Origin: Sporolactobacillus sp. Y61
GTDB taxonomy: Bacteria > Bacillota > Bacilli > Bacillales > Sporolactobacillaceae
Direction: 5' to 3'
DNA: 64,000 bases
Assembly (NCBI RefSeq): GCF_040529185.1
Contig: NZ_CP159510.1
Location: 2,294,001 to 2,358,000, forward strand
Shown here: positions 1 through 9,008 of the stretch, one piece after another
How positions within the stretch are numbered: the stretch's first letter is position 1
Layout: each line of letters begins with the position of its first letter
The notes under the pieces: generated by a model
The model's input: the letters and a program-made list of their open reading frames with translations, nothing else
Database searches by the model: none
What the model was told of the DNA's origin: nothing
Made by a program: the position numbers and the translations under genes

Positions 1-2012
1 CCATATTTACTTCAACATGCGCATAATCCAGTCAATTGGATGGAGTGGTCACATAGGGCATTTAGAAAAGCAAAAAAGGAAAATAAGCCAATATTGGTCA
101 GTATAGGCTATTCGTAGGGTGTGCCAAATCGACTTGTCACTGGTGTCATGTTATGGCAGCTGAATCCTTTGAAGATGAGGAAACTGCCGATCTTTTGAAC
201 AATAATTATATCTCAGTCAAAGTTGATCGGGAAGAGAGACCGGATATTGATGCAGTTTATATGAAAGTGTGCCAGGCATTGACTGGTCAGGGAGGCTGGC
301 CGCTGAATGTTTTTCTGACGCCTGATCAAAAACCGTTTTACGCCGGTACCTATTTCCCGAAGAAGAGCGCTTATGGTCGCCCGGGCTTTAAAGATGTGTT
401 ACTCTCACTCAAAGAACAATACAACAGGAATCATGAGAAAATGGCAGAAATGGGTACGGAAATTGTCACTGCTCTGTCTCAGAGAACAAAAAGTCAGTCC
501 ACGTTGCAGGAAGAGACAATTCATCAGGCCTTTCAAAACCTGTCACAAAGCTTCGACAAGGTCTGTGGCGGATTCGGGAGAGCACCAAAATTTCCTGCAC
601 CACATCAGCTGATGTTTCTATTACGCTATGCGAAATGGACGGGGAACAGTCATGCAACAGAGATGGTGAAGAAGACGCTTGACGGGATGGCTGAGGGCGG
701 AATTCATGATCATATAGGTGGGGGCTTTGCCCGTTATTCAACGGATGAACAATGGTTGATTCCACATTTCGAGAAAATGCTTTATGATCAGGCGATGCTG
801 GCCCTTGCCTATACAGAAGCTTATCAGGTCACGAAGGACGAGGCTTATAAACAAACCATTGAAGATATTTTTTCATATTGTGAACGCGAGCTGCTTAGCA
901 CTGAAGGTGGGTTTTTCTGCGCTGAAGATGCAGATTCTGAAGGAGAGGAAGGAAAATACTATCTCTGGAGTAAGACAGAAATTCTTTCACTCCTTGGGAA
1001 ACAGGAGGGGGAGGCATTCTGTGAGGCATACCGAATCACATCGGCAGGTAATTTTGCGGGCAGAAATATTCCGAACAGGATCGGGGTTAATCGGACACGA
1101 ACAGGTCAAAATCCGGATGTGTTGTCAGAGCAATTTAAGCATGCAAAGGAAATTTTGCTGAAAGCGAGGAACCAGCGGGTTCATCCAGGTAAGGATGATA
1201 AAATGCTGACTTCATGGAATGCATTGATGATCGTGGCCCTGGCATATGCCGGAAAGACATTACATAAAAAACATTATGTCAACATGGCGGAAACCGTGTA
1301 CCGTTTTATCAAAATAAAACTGATGAACGAAGGTAAACTCTTTGCCAGATTTCGCGAGGGCGAAGCCAAATTTTCTGCCTATCTGGATGATTATGCTTTT
1401 TTAGCTCTTTCGTGTGAGGCACTATATGAAGCTACTTTCCATGCCGGTTACTTGTCTGACATGAAAGAGCTCGCAGATCAGATGATCCGTCTGTTTTTTG
1501 ATCACGCGGGGAGAGCTTTCAGGATGGCTTCAACCGAAGCTGAACAGCTGGTGCTTCAGCCGGAGGAAGCCGTAGACAGTGCCATTCCTTCAGGGAACAG
1601 TGCAGCCGTATGGGTGCTGCTCAAACTTGCAGAACGTACGGGGTCAGATCATTATGAAAAGTTAGCACAACAGGTTTTTACCTCGTTCTCAGACGAAATA
1701 TCCACTTACCCGGCCGGTTATACGTCTATGCTGTCTGCTTTGATCTATCAGGTGTCAGGTCCGAAAGAACTGATTGTCCTGCAGGGGAACAAAGGTGAAG
1801 ACACCAGAAAGGCATTGGACCGTCTTTTCGAATCCTTTCTTCCCGAATTGACTGTATTTTCAGGGGATCTTCAGCAGCTCACTGACTTTAATCATAATCT
1901 GGATATTTATTCAACCATAAGCGACAGGACGACTTATTTCTACTGTGAACAGTTTGCCTGCCATTTGCCGGTCACCAAATTGAGCGACCTGCTCGCTCAG
2001 TTACATGTATGA
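1..2012 (+). pseudogene. yyaL: DUF255/thioredoxin-like domain protein (YyaL/SPATA20 family), interrupted, 5' end outside window
   Basis: A long DUF255 protein with a thioredoxin-like N-terminal domain followed by an alpha/alpha barrel of the six-hairpin type; its cellular function is unsettled. Bases 1-114 read [16 protein letters not shown] and continue to SIGYS, the usual family start, then hit TAG at 115. Bases 132-155 resume with TCHWCHVM, the CxxC-like motif, and the frame is open to 2012. The two parts are separated by 17 extra bases (115-131) bounded by TCG on both sides; removing 17 bases restores SIGYSTCHWCHVM. The 619-codon frame from ATG 153 is therefore not the true start. The downstream part carries family motifs such as GGWPLNVFLTPD and HFEKMLYDQA. 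Either a real disrupted gene or an assembly artefact. Confidence 0.85.
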
Positions 2013-2072
2013 CTCAAACGATCAGATATGATACCATTAAGTCATTGAGTAAATGGCAATGGAGGCATATAG

Positions 2073-2732
2073 ATGGAATTTAAAACAGTACTGTTTGATT
2101 TTGATGGGACACTGGCAAATACACTGCCTTTGACCATTTATGGCATGCAGGAAGTTTTCAGAAAATATGACGGGCGGACCGTTGGTGATGACGGAATCGT
2201 CGCGATGTTCGGACCACCGGAAGAAGGAATGATCCGAAATAATTTTCAGCATCAGGAAAATGTGCATGACGCAATTGATTTGTACTACCGGATATATGAA
2301 AAAGAACATGACCGCCTCGCAGGCGAAAATCCGAATATTGTTCGGCTCCTTCATGAATTACACAGGCAGGACATTCAGACAGGCGTCATTACCGGTAAAA
2401 GCAGGCGTACCTTTCAGATTTCCGAAAAAGCACTCGGATTTAAGGGCTTGTTTCAGAGTGTTGTCACAGGTGATGATGTTGACATTCCGAAGCCGGATCC
2501 GACCGGGGTCAGAAAGACATTGGAAAAATTTGATGCAAATCCTGAGTCTTCAATATATATTGGTGACAGTAATACGGATATAATGGCCGGTAAGTCGGCC
2601 GGAATCCATACAGCGGCAGTACAATGGCTGCCGGTATCCCAGTCGCATGAGTTTCCTGCCGGTCCGGATTTTATCTGGAAGAAAGTTGATGACTTTTTAA
2701 ACCTTCTGGATAAGAATCGGTCAAAAGCCTGA
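2073..2732 (+). CDS. HAD-IA family hydrolase (PpaX/Gph-like phosphatase)
   Basis: A 219-residue haloacid-dehalogenase phosphatase. Motif I is FDFDGTLANT at residues 7-16 (nucleophile and general acid Asp). Motif II is the VITGKSR region near residue 110, the Lys is in PKPDP, and motif IV is IGDSNTDI near residue 165. An alpha-helical cap lies between motifs I and II, as in the phosphoglycolate phosphatase/pyrophosphatase group. Length fits PpaX (about 216 residues), but it is not in an hprK-lgt operon, so the substrate is not assigned. GGAGG at 2061-2065 sits 7 bases before the ATG. It follows the broken yyaL by 60 bases and converges on the sirtuin gene with a 10-base gap. Confidence 0.85.
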   Translation: MEFKTVLFDFDGTLANTLPLTIYGMQEVFRKYDGRTVGDDGIVAMFGPPEEGMIRNNFQHQENVHDAIDLYYRIYEKEHDRLAGENPNIVRLLHELHRQDIQTGVITGKSRRTFQISEKALGFKGLFQSVVTGDDVDIPKPDPTGVRKTLEKFDANPESSIYIGDSNTDIMAGKSAGIHTAAVQWLPVSQSHEFPAGPDFIWKKVDDFLNLLDKNRSKA

Positions 2733-2742
2733 TGGATCATGA

Positions 2743-3483
2743 TCATACTGTCGGTTGATCCGGGTCAAAATGTCTGAAGTCAGCTTGTATATAACGGTCA
2801 ACACAGTCCATTTGAATCGCCGGACGATCATTGACGAGCAGGGTGGGTACGCCCTTCTTTTTCGCATAGTAAGGGATCATGTTAGCGGGAGCGACGCCGA
2901 GTGAAGTACCGAGAATAAGCAGTCGGTCTGCATGATTCAACGCAGCTTCAGCCTCGTTAAAACCGTAGACAGCTTCACCAAACAACACGATATCCGGTTT
3001 CAGAATGTGTCCGCAGGTTCCACCCTTTTCATTCCGGGCGGAGCAATGTGGCACTTTTTGATTGCGAATATTTCCTGTTGCGTAGACCGTACCGCAGGAC
3101 GGGCAGACGGTCTGTGTGAATGAGCCATGGATTTCTATAACATGACTGCTTCCTGCCCTGACATGAAGGCCGTCAATATTCTGTGTAATGACTGTAACGT
3201 TGTGTTTATCCTCGAGCTTTTGAATCCATCTGTGCACATTATTCGGGTTCGACGTCAGCAAAAGATCGGCATCGAAAAGGTTCCAGTAGAAATTCCAGAA
3301 TTTTTCAGGCTGATGCAGGTAATAGTTCATGGTAAGAAAACGCTCAACATCGTTATTCTGATAAAGTCCGTCAGGTCCACGGAAGGGGGGAATCCCTGAA
3401 GGCACGCTGACACCGGCACCGGTCAGAACCACAATATTCCTGTCTTTTTCAAGAAGTTGATTTATAGATTTCATTTCAGTCAC
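2743..3483 (-). CDS. cobB: SIR2-family NAD-dependent protein deacylase
   Basis: A 246-residue sirtuin that removes acyl groups from lysines using NAD+, yielding nicotinamide and O-acyl-ADP-ribose in the cytoplasm. Visible motifs in order are GAGVSVPSGIPPFRG (NAD binding), TQNIDGLH (catalytic loop), EIHGS (catalytic His), a zinc site CPSCG followed by a Cys pair in CSARNEKGGTCGH, then GTSLGVAPAN and VNDRPA. Length matches B. subtilis SrtN (about 247). The start ATG at 3483 has AAAAAAGGTGACTGAA just upstream, giving an acceptable ribosome site. It stands alone, divergent from the mrfA operon, so acyl-lysine substrates are not suggested by context. Confidence 0.93.
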   Translation of the reverse strand: MTEMKSINQLLEKDRNIVVLTGAGVSVPSGIPPFRGPDGLYQNNDVERFLTMNYYLHQPEKFWNFYWNLFDADLLLTSNPNNVHRWIQKLEDKHNVTVITQNIDGLHVRAGSSHVIEIHGSFTQTVCPSCGTVYATGNIRNQKVPHCSARNEKGGTCGHILKPDIVLFGEAVYGFNEAEAALNHADRLLILGTSLGVAPANMIPYYAKKKGVPTLLVNDRPAIQMDCVDRYIQADFRHFDPDQPTV

Positions 3484-3544
3484 CTTTTTTCTTCTTCTCA
3501 GTTAATTATATATCATACGAGTGCGGGATGGCGGTTTTTTATGG

Positions 3545-3570
3545 CGAACACCTATTCGATATGGTATAAT
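3545..3570 (+). promoter_or_regulatory. Promoter of mrfA-mrfB with LexA/SOS-box-like palindrome
   Basis: An extended -10, TGGTATAAT, ends at 3570. In the spacer region just upstream, CGAACACCTATTCG (3545-3558) matches 12 of 14 positions of the Gram-positive LexA (DinR) consensus CGAACRNRYGTTCG. The -35 is poor. The placement would let a repressor block polymerase. The transcript would start near 3577, about 55 bases before the mrfA ATG. Inference from sequence only. Confidence 0.5.
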
Positions 3571-3632
3571 ACAGAGCAAGAGAGTCTGAGGCGGACAAAT
3601 TCTGATAAATATTGTTTTCAGAGGTGATCAGA

Positions 3633-5890
3633 ATGGATGTGCGGCAGTCCATAGCCGATCTGGCAAATGCACTGAAAAAAGATCCAAATGTTGTGCACTG
3701 GCATACCGTTCCCGGAAGAGCAGCCATTTCGTGCCCGTTTCCGGAACACATGGACTGGAGACTGCGCCGGGCGCTTGTTGAACGTGGGATCACTTCACTT
3801 TATACGCATCAGGCAGAAGCATTTGAGACGGTGCTCAGCGGCAAGGACGTGGTGCTGGTCACACCGACAGCTTCAGGTAAAACACTTTGTTATAATCTGC
3901 CGGTTCTTCAATCGGTACTTGATGATCCATCCAGCCGGGCACTGTATTTTTTCCCGACTAAAGCGCTCGCTCAGGATCAGAAAAACGAGATGGAAAAACT
4001 GATAAATGAAATTGGCGAACCCGTCAAGAGTTATACATACGACGGAGATACCGCCGGGGTGTCCGGCAGAAGATCCGCCGTGCCGGACAAATTGTGATGA
4101 CGAATCCGGATATGCTTCACTCCTCGATCCTTCCTCATCACACGAAATGGTTTTCGCTTTTCGAAAATCTGAAATATGTTGTTATTGATGAATTGCATGT
4201 TTACCGGGGCGTTTTCGGAAGCCATGTTGCGAATGTTATCCGACGTCTGGAACGAATCTGCCGTTTTTACGGGAGTCATCCGCAGTTCATCTGTACATCG
4301 GCGACCATTGCCAATCCACGGGAACATGCGCAGGCACTGACAGGGCGAAAAATGGTTCTGATTGATAAAAATGGAGCTCCGTCAGTTAGAAAACACTTTC
4401 TTTTTTACAATCCGCCTGTCGTAAATAAACAACTGAATATTCGCGAAGATGAAATGATGGCCGTTAAGCAGCTCGACAGCCGTTTTCTGAAGAACGAATT
4501 ACAGACGATCATTTTTGCACCAAGCAGACTGAAAGTGGAACTGCTTGCCAGCCATCTTCAGGAGATAAACAGCGGCCGAAATCAGCGCGCCAGAATCTGT
4601 GCTTACAGAGGCGGCTATCTGCCTCTGGAAAGACGGCGGATTGAAAAGGGACTCAGAGACGGAGACATCATGGGTGTGGTCAGTACGAATGCGCTTGAGC
4701 TTGGCGTTGATATCGGGCAGCTTCAGGTTTGTATCATGACAGGCTATCCGGGCAATATGGCAAGTGTTCTGCAGCAGGCGGGCAGAGCAGGACGACGTAC
4801 TGATGATGCCATCATCATCATGGTTGCCTCATCTAATCCGCTGGATCAGTATATGGTTAATCATCCGGATGATTTTTTTGCCAGAAAACCGGAGGATGTC
4901 CGTATTAATCCGGACAACCTGATGATTCTTGCTGATCATATCAAATGTTCCGCATACGAACTCCCCTTTAAGAAGGGTGAACGATTTGGCGATCAGCCGG
5001 CAGATGAATTATGCACATTTCTGGCAGATGAAGATGTCCTCCATTATCAGTCGGGAAAATGGTACTGGATGAATGATGCTTTTCCTGCAACGGAAATCAG
5101 TCTCAGATCCGCTGTGCAGGATTCTTTTGCGATTGTCGATATCACCGACAGAGGGCATGCTAAAGTGATCGGTGAAATGGATCGATTCGGCGCTATGACC
5201 ATGCTTTACGAAGATGCGATATATATCCATCAGGGCATGCAGTATCATGTGGATCAGCTGGATCTTGAGGAACGGAAGGCATATATCAGACGTGTTCATG
5301 TCAATTATTATACCGATTCAGACCTGGCGGTGCAGCTGGATGTACTCGATACGGATGAAAACGGGCAGGTTCCCGTATGCGGAGCTGAAAAACATTACGG
5401 AGATGTATCGGTCCGCGCTTTACCGACGGTATTCAAGAAGATTCGCTTTGAGACGATGGAAAATATCGGCTGGGGGCATATTCATCTTCCGGAGATGGAA
5501 ATGCATACCTCCGCGGTCTGGATCAGTTTTCCTGAGATCTGGATTGACCGGTTTGGAAAAGATGTTTTTCAGGGGGTTCTTGTAGGCCTGAGCCATCTGC
5601 TTCGCCATGCGGCTCCTCTTTATGTCATGTGCGACCAGGCTGACCTGTCGGTTGTTCCAAAAATTAAAGCACCCCAAACAGGGAGCCCTGTGATTTTTAT
5701 ATATGATAAATATCCGGGTGGAATCGGCCTGAGCAGAAAGCTGTATGAGGCAATGCCTGAGCTTCTGGAAAAAGCCAGAGAGATGACTGCAACATGTCAC
5801 TGCCAGACCGGCTGTCCGTCATGCATCGGGCTGGTCAGTGAAGGAAAAGCAGTTAAAAGTGCCTTACTTCGACTTTTGGGGGACCGATAA
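3633..5890 (+). pseudogene. mrfA: ATP-dependent helicase MrfA (YprA), single-base frameshift near 4056-4059
   Basis: MrfA is a DEAD/DEAH-like superfamily 2 helicase that acts with the nuclease MrfB in repair of mitomycin C damage in B. subtilis. Residues of the 5' part include TPTASGKTLCYN (Walker A) and TKALAQDQ. The 3' part includes VIDELHVYRG (DEVH-type motif II), TSATIANPREHA (motif III) and QQAGRAGRR (motif VI), then a C-terminal domain with four Cys in CHCQTGCPSC (MZB-type metal site). Frame 3633-4058 reads DGDTAG and then runs off. The frame continuing VRQKIRRAGQIVMTNPDM begins at 4061, so one base is missing, most simply a G in GGGG 4056-4059. Repaired length is 752 residues, against about 749 in B. 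subtilis. ATG 3633 preferred: GAGGTGAT at 3621-3628. Confidence 0.9.
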
Positions 5891-5893
5891 ACC

Positions 5894-7186
5894 TTGTCAT
5901 TAAAGCAAAAACTGCAGCTCTATAAGGAACAGCTCAGACAAGCGCAGCATATTCCGGAGAAGCCGGAGAAAAAGGCTGCTTCTGTCCATGAGGCTTCTGA
6001 CTCCGCTGAAGGGGAAGCGGAAGTTTTTCGTGCAGCGAAAGATCTGAATGCCGATGTGCGTTATCTGGACCAGGAATTTACGCTGGTTCACACAGAACGG
6101 CTCAGTCTGGATACGCAACTGGGGCCCTGGAAGCCCCGGGACCTCTTCCAGTCTGTTTCCTCCTGGCAATCCGGACCAGGTATTCATCCGCTTTCAGCTA
6201 AAGGTCTTAAGGCTGAAGATCTGCTCTTCTTTGATACCGAAACAACGGGGCTTGCTTCGGGTACCGGTCAAATGATTTTTCTGATCGGACTCGCCCGGGT
6301 AACTGAGGAAGAAGTGATTCTGAAGCAGTACTTTCTCCCAGGGCCGGGACATGAAGCCGCGTTTTATTATGCGTTTTTGAGTGACTGCCGTTCACTGAAA
6401 AATCTGGTTACGTTTAATGGTAAAGCCTTTGACTGGCCCAGGGTCAAAACGAGGCATCGCTTCGTCCGGGATCAGGTTCCACGCCTCCCCGCCTTCGGGC
6501 ATTTCGACCTTCTTCACGCATCCCGCCGTCTGTGGAAGAGTAAGCTTGATACGGTCCGGCTTCAGACGATTGAGCGAGAAGTTCTGTCTATGGGCAGAGC
6601 CCAGGATGTGCCCGGGAAGATGGCGCCCTTTCTGTACTTTCAGTTTCTCAAACATCCTGACGCTTCGCTCATCGCAGGTATTATGGAACATAACAGAGAA
6701 GATGTTTTGACACTTATTTCGCTTTATATCCATCTTTCCGGGAAAGTTCTCGGCATGATTTCTTCCAGTACGGATGAACAGTATCAGGAAGCGCGCTGGT
6801 TTGAACAGCTGGGTGAACGTGTTCGGGCGATCCATCTTTTCCGCCCGCTCATTCATTTACAGACACAGACAGGCGAAAGGGCGAAGGTGCACCTTGCACG
6901 GCTCTACAAAAAAGAAGGGCGCTATGCTCAGGCCCTGCAATTATTGACGTCTGCTATTCATCAGGGCATGGATCCGGATGACTCCGTCTATATTGATGCA
7001 GCCAAGCTGATGGAACACCAGTTTAAGGATTACCATGGAGCACTTGATTATACACAGCAGGCTATTCGTCTTCTGAAAAGTAAAATAGCCTCAGGTTCAG
7101 TTCGCGGGGCTGAACAAAAAATGGATAACTATCTTCGCCGGATCAATCGACTGGACGAAAAAGTTTTACGGGAAATGGTTCGGTAA
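5894..7186 (+). CDS. mrfB: Exonuclease MrfB (YprB), RNase H-like DEDD fold with TPR-like tail
   Basis: A 430-residue partner of MrfA. The RNase H-like (DnaQ-type) domain shows FFDTETTGL at about residues 112-120 (first DxE), TFNGKAFDWPRVKTR near 174-188, and HNREDVLTL near 265-273 (third and fourth acidic residues). The C-terminal 130 residues are helical with TPR character (GRYAQALQLL, DYHGALDYTQQAIRLL). It starts at TTG 5894, 3 bases after the mrfA stop, with GGGGGA of the preceding codons serving as ribosome site, so the pair is translationally coupled. Known role of the family: excision repair of mitomycin adducts. Length is close to B. subtilis YprB (413). Confidence 0.9.
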   Translation: MSLKQKLQLYKEQLRQAQHIPEKPEKKAASVHEASDSAEGEAEVFRAAKDLNADVRYLDQEFTLVHTERLSLDTQLGPWKPRDLFQSVSSWQSGPGIHPLSAKGLKAEDLLFFDTETTGLASGTGQMIFLIGLARVTEEEVILKQYFLPGPGHEAAFYYAFLSDCRSLKNLVTFNGKAFDWPRVKTRHRFVRDQVPRLPAFGHFDLLHASRRLWKSKLDTVRLQTIEREVLSMGRAQDVPGKMAPFLYFQFLKHPDASLIAGIMEHNREDVLTLISLYIHLSGKVLGMISSSTDEQYQEARWFEQLGERVRAIHLFRPLIHLQTQTGERAKVHLARLYKKEGRYAQALQLLTSAIHQGMDPDDSVYIDAAKLMEHQFKDYHGALDYTQQAIRLLKSKIASGSVRGAEQKMDNYLRRINRLDEKVLREMVR

Positions 7187-7421
7187 TTATTGCCCGGGCA
7201 AGCGCAAAATCAGCCTGTTCTCGGCAAAAACTGCGGCTTTCACAACAGCTTTTTCAAGTTTTCGACGTCATTCGACAAAAACAGTCTGCAGAAAGATCGG
7301 GGACCTGGCAGGGGCACGCTGTATTTCCGGGAATGATCGGCACATTAGCGAAAAGAAACAGTTTATTATCACCTTCAACGGAGGGGATGATTGTACGAAA
7401 GCAGATCATAAAGCCATACTG

Positions 7422-7976
7422 GTGACGGGCTATAAGGCTACTGAGCTGGGAATTCACAGTGAAGATCATCCGGGTATTTCGGTTCTTCGTTATTGCCTGA
7501 AGACCCATATGAGGAACCTCGTTGAAGAAGGTGCTGACTGGTTTGTGATCAGCGGTCAGGCCGGGATGGAATTATGGGCAGGTGAAACCTGCCTGGCGTT
7601 AAAAGAAGAGTATCCTGGCATCAGACTGGCGGTTCTGGCTCCCTTTCTTAATCAGAGCGAACATTATGCAGAATGGATGAAGGGACTCTATGAAAGGGTG
7701 TTAAGCAAAGCTGATTTTACACGGGCAATCAGTGAACGCCACTATGAACACCCCTGGCAGCTGCGGCAGAAAAACCAGTTTCTTGTTGACAAAACAGACG
7801 GAATGCTTATGGTTTATGATGAAGAAACACCCGGATCGCCTCGTTATTATCTTGAGGCTGCGCGAAGGAAGAGACGAACGTCATCCTATCCTGTTCAAAT
7901 GATAAACCGTTTTGATCTGGAAGATGCATCAGTGGATATGCAGCAGCAAAATCCGGATTACTGGTCTCAGTCGTGA
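7422..7976 (+). CDS. ypsA: YpsA family protein (DUF1273, SLOG/Rossmann fold); 5' end probably frameshifted
   Basis: YpsA is a small Rossmann-fold (SLOG) protein of unknown biochemistry; in B. subtilis it lies beside gpsB and influences cell division. The frame reads TGYKATELGIHS, WFVISGQAGMELWAGE and VDKTDGMLMVYDEE, all typical. From GTG 7422 the first beta strand is cut, and there is no ribosome site there. A strong one (GGAGGGG, 7380-7386) stands before ATG 7387 in another frame. Reading ATG 7387 and adding one A to AAA 7410-7412 gives MIVRKQIIKAILVTGYK, a normal start. I therefore think the true gene is 7387-7976 with one base missing. 49 bases on lies gpsB. Confidence 0.85.
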   Translation: MTGYKATELGIHSEDHPGISVLRYCLKTHMRNLVEEGADWFVISGQAGMELWAGETCLALKEEYPGIRLAVLAPFLNQSEHYAEWMKGLYERVLSKADFTRAISERHYEHPWQLRQKNQFLVDKTDGMLMVYDEETPGSPRYYLEAARRKRRTSSYPVQMINRFDLEDASVDMQQQNPDYWSQS

Positions 7977-8034
7977 TTGACAAGGAAGGGTAAATTTGAA
8001 AGAATAAAGAAAGATCCGAGCCGAGGTGAATGAC

Positions 8035-8349
8035 ATGGCGGAACAGAAGACAGTCAGACTGACAAAGAATGATATTCTGCATAAAGAATTTAAAACCAGT
8101 TTCCATGGTTATCAGCAGGAAGAAGTGGATCAGTTTCTTGATCTTGTAATTAATGACTATGATGTATTTAATGCTGAAATTTTACGCCTTCGAGAGGAAA
8201 ACAAACGATTACGAAATGAACTTGTGACAGGAAGTGAGGAATCAAAAAACCGGTCTTTTCTGGAAAACCAGGGACAGACGAATTACGATATACTCAAGCG
8301 GCTGTCCAATCTGGAGAAGCATGTTTTCGGCAGCAAACTGGGAGAATAA
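8035..8349 (+). CDS. gpsB: Cell division protein GpsB
   Basis: GpsB (YpsB) is a DivIVA-like peripheral membrane protein that shuttles between septum and side wall and binds PBP1/PonA. The 104-residue product has the DivIVA N-terminal signature: LTKNDILHKEFKTS, GYQQEEVDQFLDLVINDY, then a coiled coil rich in Glu, Leu and Arg to about residue 70, and the conserved short C-terminal helix NYDILKRLSNLEKHVFG. ATG 8035 is preferred over GTG 8026, because GAGGTGA at 8023-8029 is 5 bases upstream of the ATG. It precedes rnpB, as in B. subtilis, and its partner ponA lies at 40 kb. Confidence 0.95.
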   Translation: MAEQKTVRLTKNDILHKEFKTSFHGYQQEEVDQFLDLVINDYDVFNAEILRLREENKRLRNELVTGSEESKNRSFLENQGQTNYDILKRLSNLEKHVFGSKLGE

Positions 8350-8367
8350 TGAATCAGCAAATAAGGG

Positions 8368-8396
8368 TTGATTCTTTTCATTATATGGATTATAAT
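8368..8396 (+). promoter_or_regulatory. Sigma-A promoter of rnpB
   Basis: TTGATT (8368-8373), exactly 17 bases, then TATAAT (8391-8396). The predicted start near 8403 falls a few bases before the first helix of RNase P RNA. Confidence 0.85.
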
Positions 8397-8408
8397 CATT
8401 ATCTGTGA

Positions 8409-8817
8409 CATTGTTCGTGTTCGGGTGATCGCTGTATTCTTTAAAGAATATAGAGGAAAGTCCATGCTCGCACGGCCTGTGATGGCCGTAGTGTTCGTGC
8501 CTGGCCAAGTCATAAGCCAGGGTAGTCTGGATTTATCCGGGCTAACGGCAGAAGAACAGCCTGTGTCCACTGTGGATATGGTTCAGTATTCTTGAAAGTG
8601 CCATAGTGACGAATTCTTCTGGAAACGGAAGAAGTGGAACGCGGTAAACCCCTCGAGCGGGAAACTCAAACTTGGTAGAGGAACCCTTTGGAAGGAATCA
8701 AACGGAAAAAGGGACAGAGTTCATTCTGTAGATAGATGATTGCCGCTTTTGTACGAGGAGCTGTTGCTCTGATTGAGTGCGAAAGTACAGAACATGGCTT
8801 ACAGAACATGAATAATG
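8409..8817 (+). ncRNA. rnpB: RNase P RNA, type B
   Basis: The catalytic RNA of RNase P, which matures tRNA 5' ends. Recognised by conserved blocks: GAGGAAAGTCCATGCTCGC (near 8454), AGTGTTCGTGCC, GAAAGTGCCATAGTGACGAA, GGAACGCGGTAAACCCCTCG, and TAGATAGATGATTGCCGC near the 3' end, finishing ACATGGCTTACAGAAC. Helix P1 pairs CATTGTTCGTGTTC (8409-8422) with GAACATGAATAATG (8804-8817), which sets the ends. The block order and B. subtilis-like spacing indicate the Bacillus (B) type. It sits between gpsB and ypsC as in B. subtilis. One might mistake the 8368-8595 open frame inside it for a gene; it is not. Confidence 0.97.
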
Positions 8818-8826
8818 CATTTATTG

Positions 8827-8853
8827 AAAAAAAGCCCTTTATGGGCTTTTTTT
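8827..8853 (+). terminator. Rho-independent terminator of rnpB
   Basis: AAAGCCC, loop TTTAT, GGGCTTT, then a T run; 10 bases after the P1 helix. Confidence 0.9.
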
Positions 8854-9008
8854 ATTAGACTTTAAAGAAGTATACAATTTTTGAAAAAAAGGTTCAGAAA
8901 AACCAGGCCTCTGGCAGCGCCTTCGACTTGCCAGTCGGCACGTTTTTCTTCAGAATAATTGACGCACTCGGATTTTTAAAGGACTGTGCGTTCCGGGAGG
9001 AAATGGGT

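Noticed and set aside
8368..8595. 75-codon frame inside rnpB
   Set aside because: Conserved RNase P RNA blocks fully explain the sequence.
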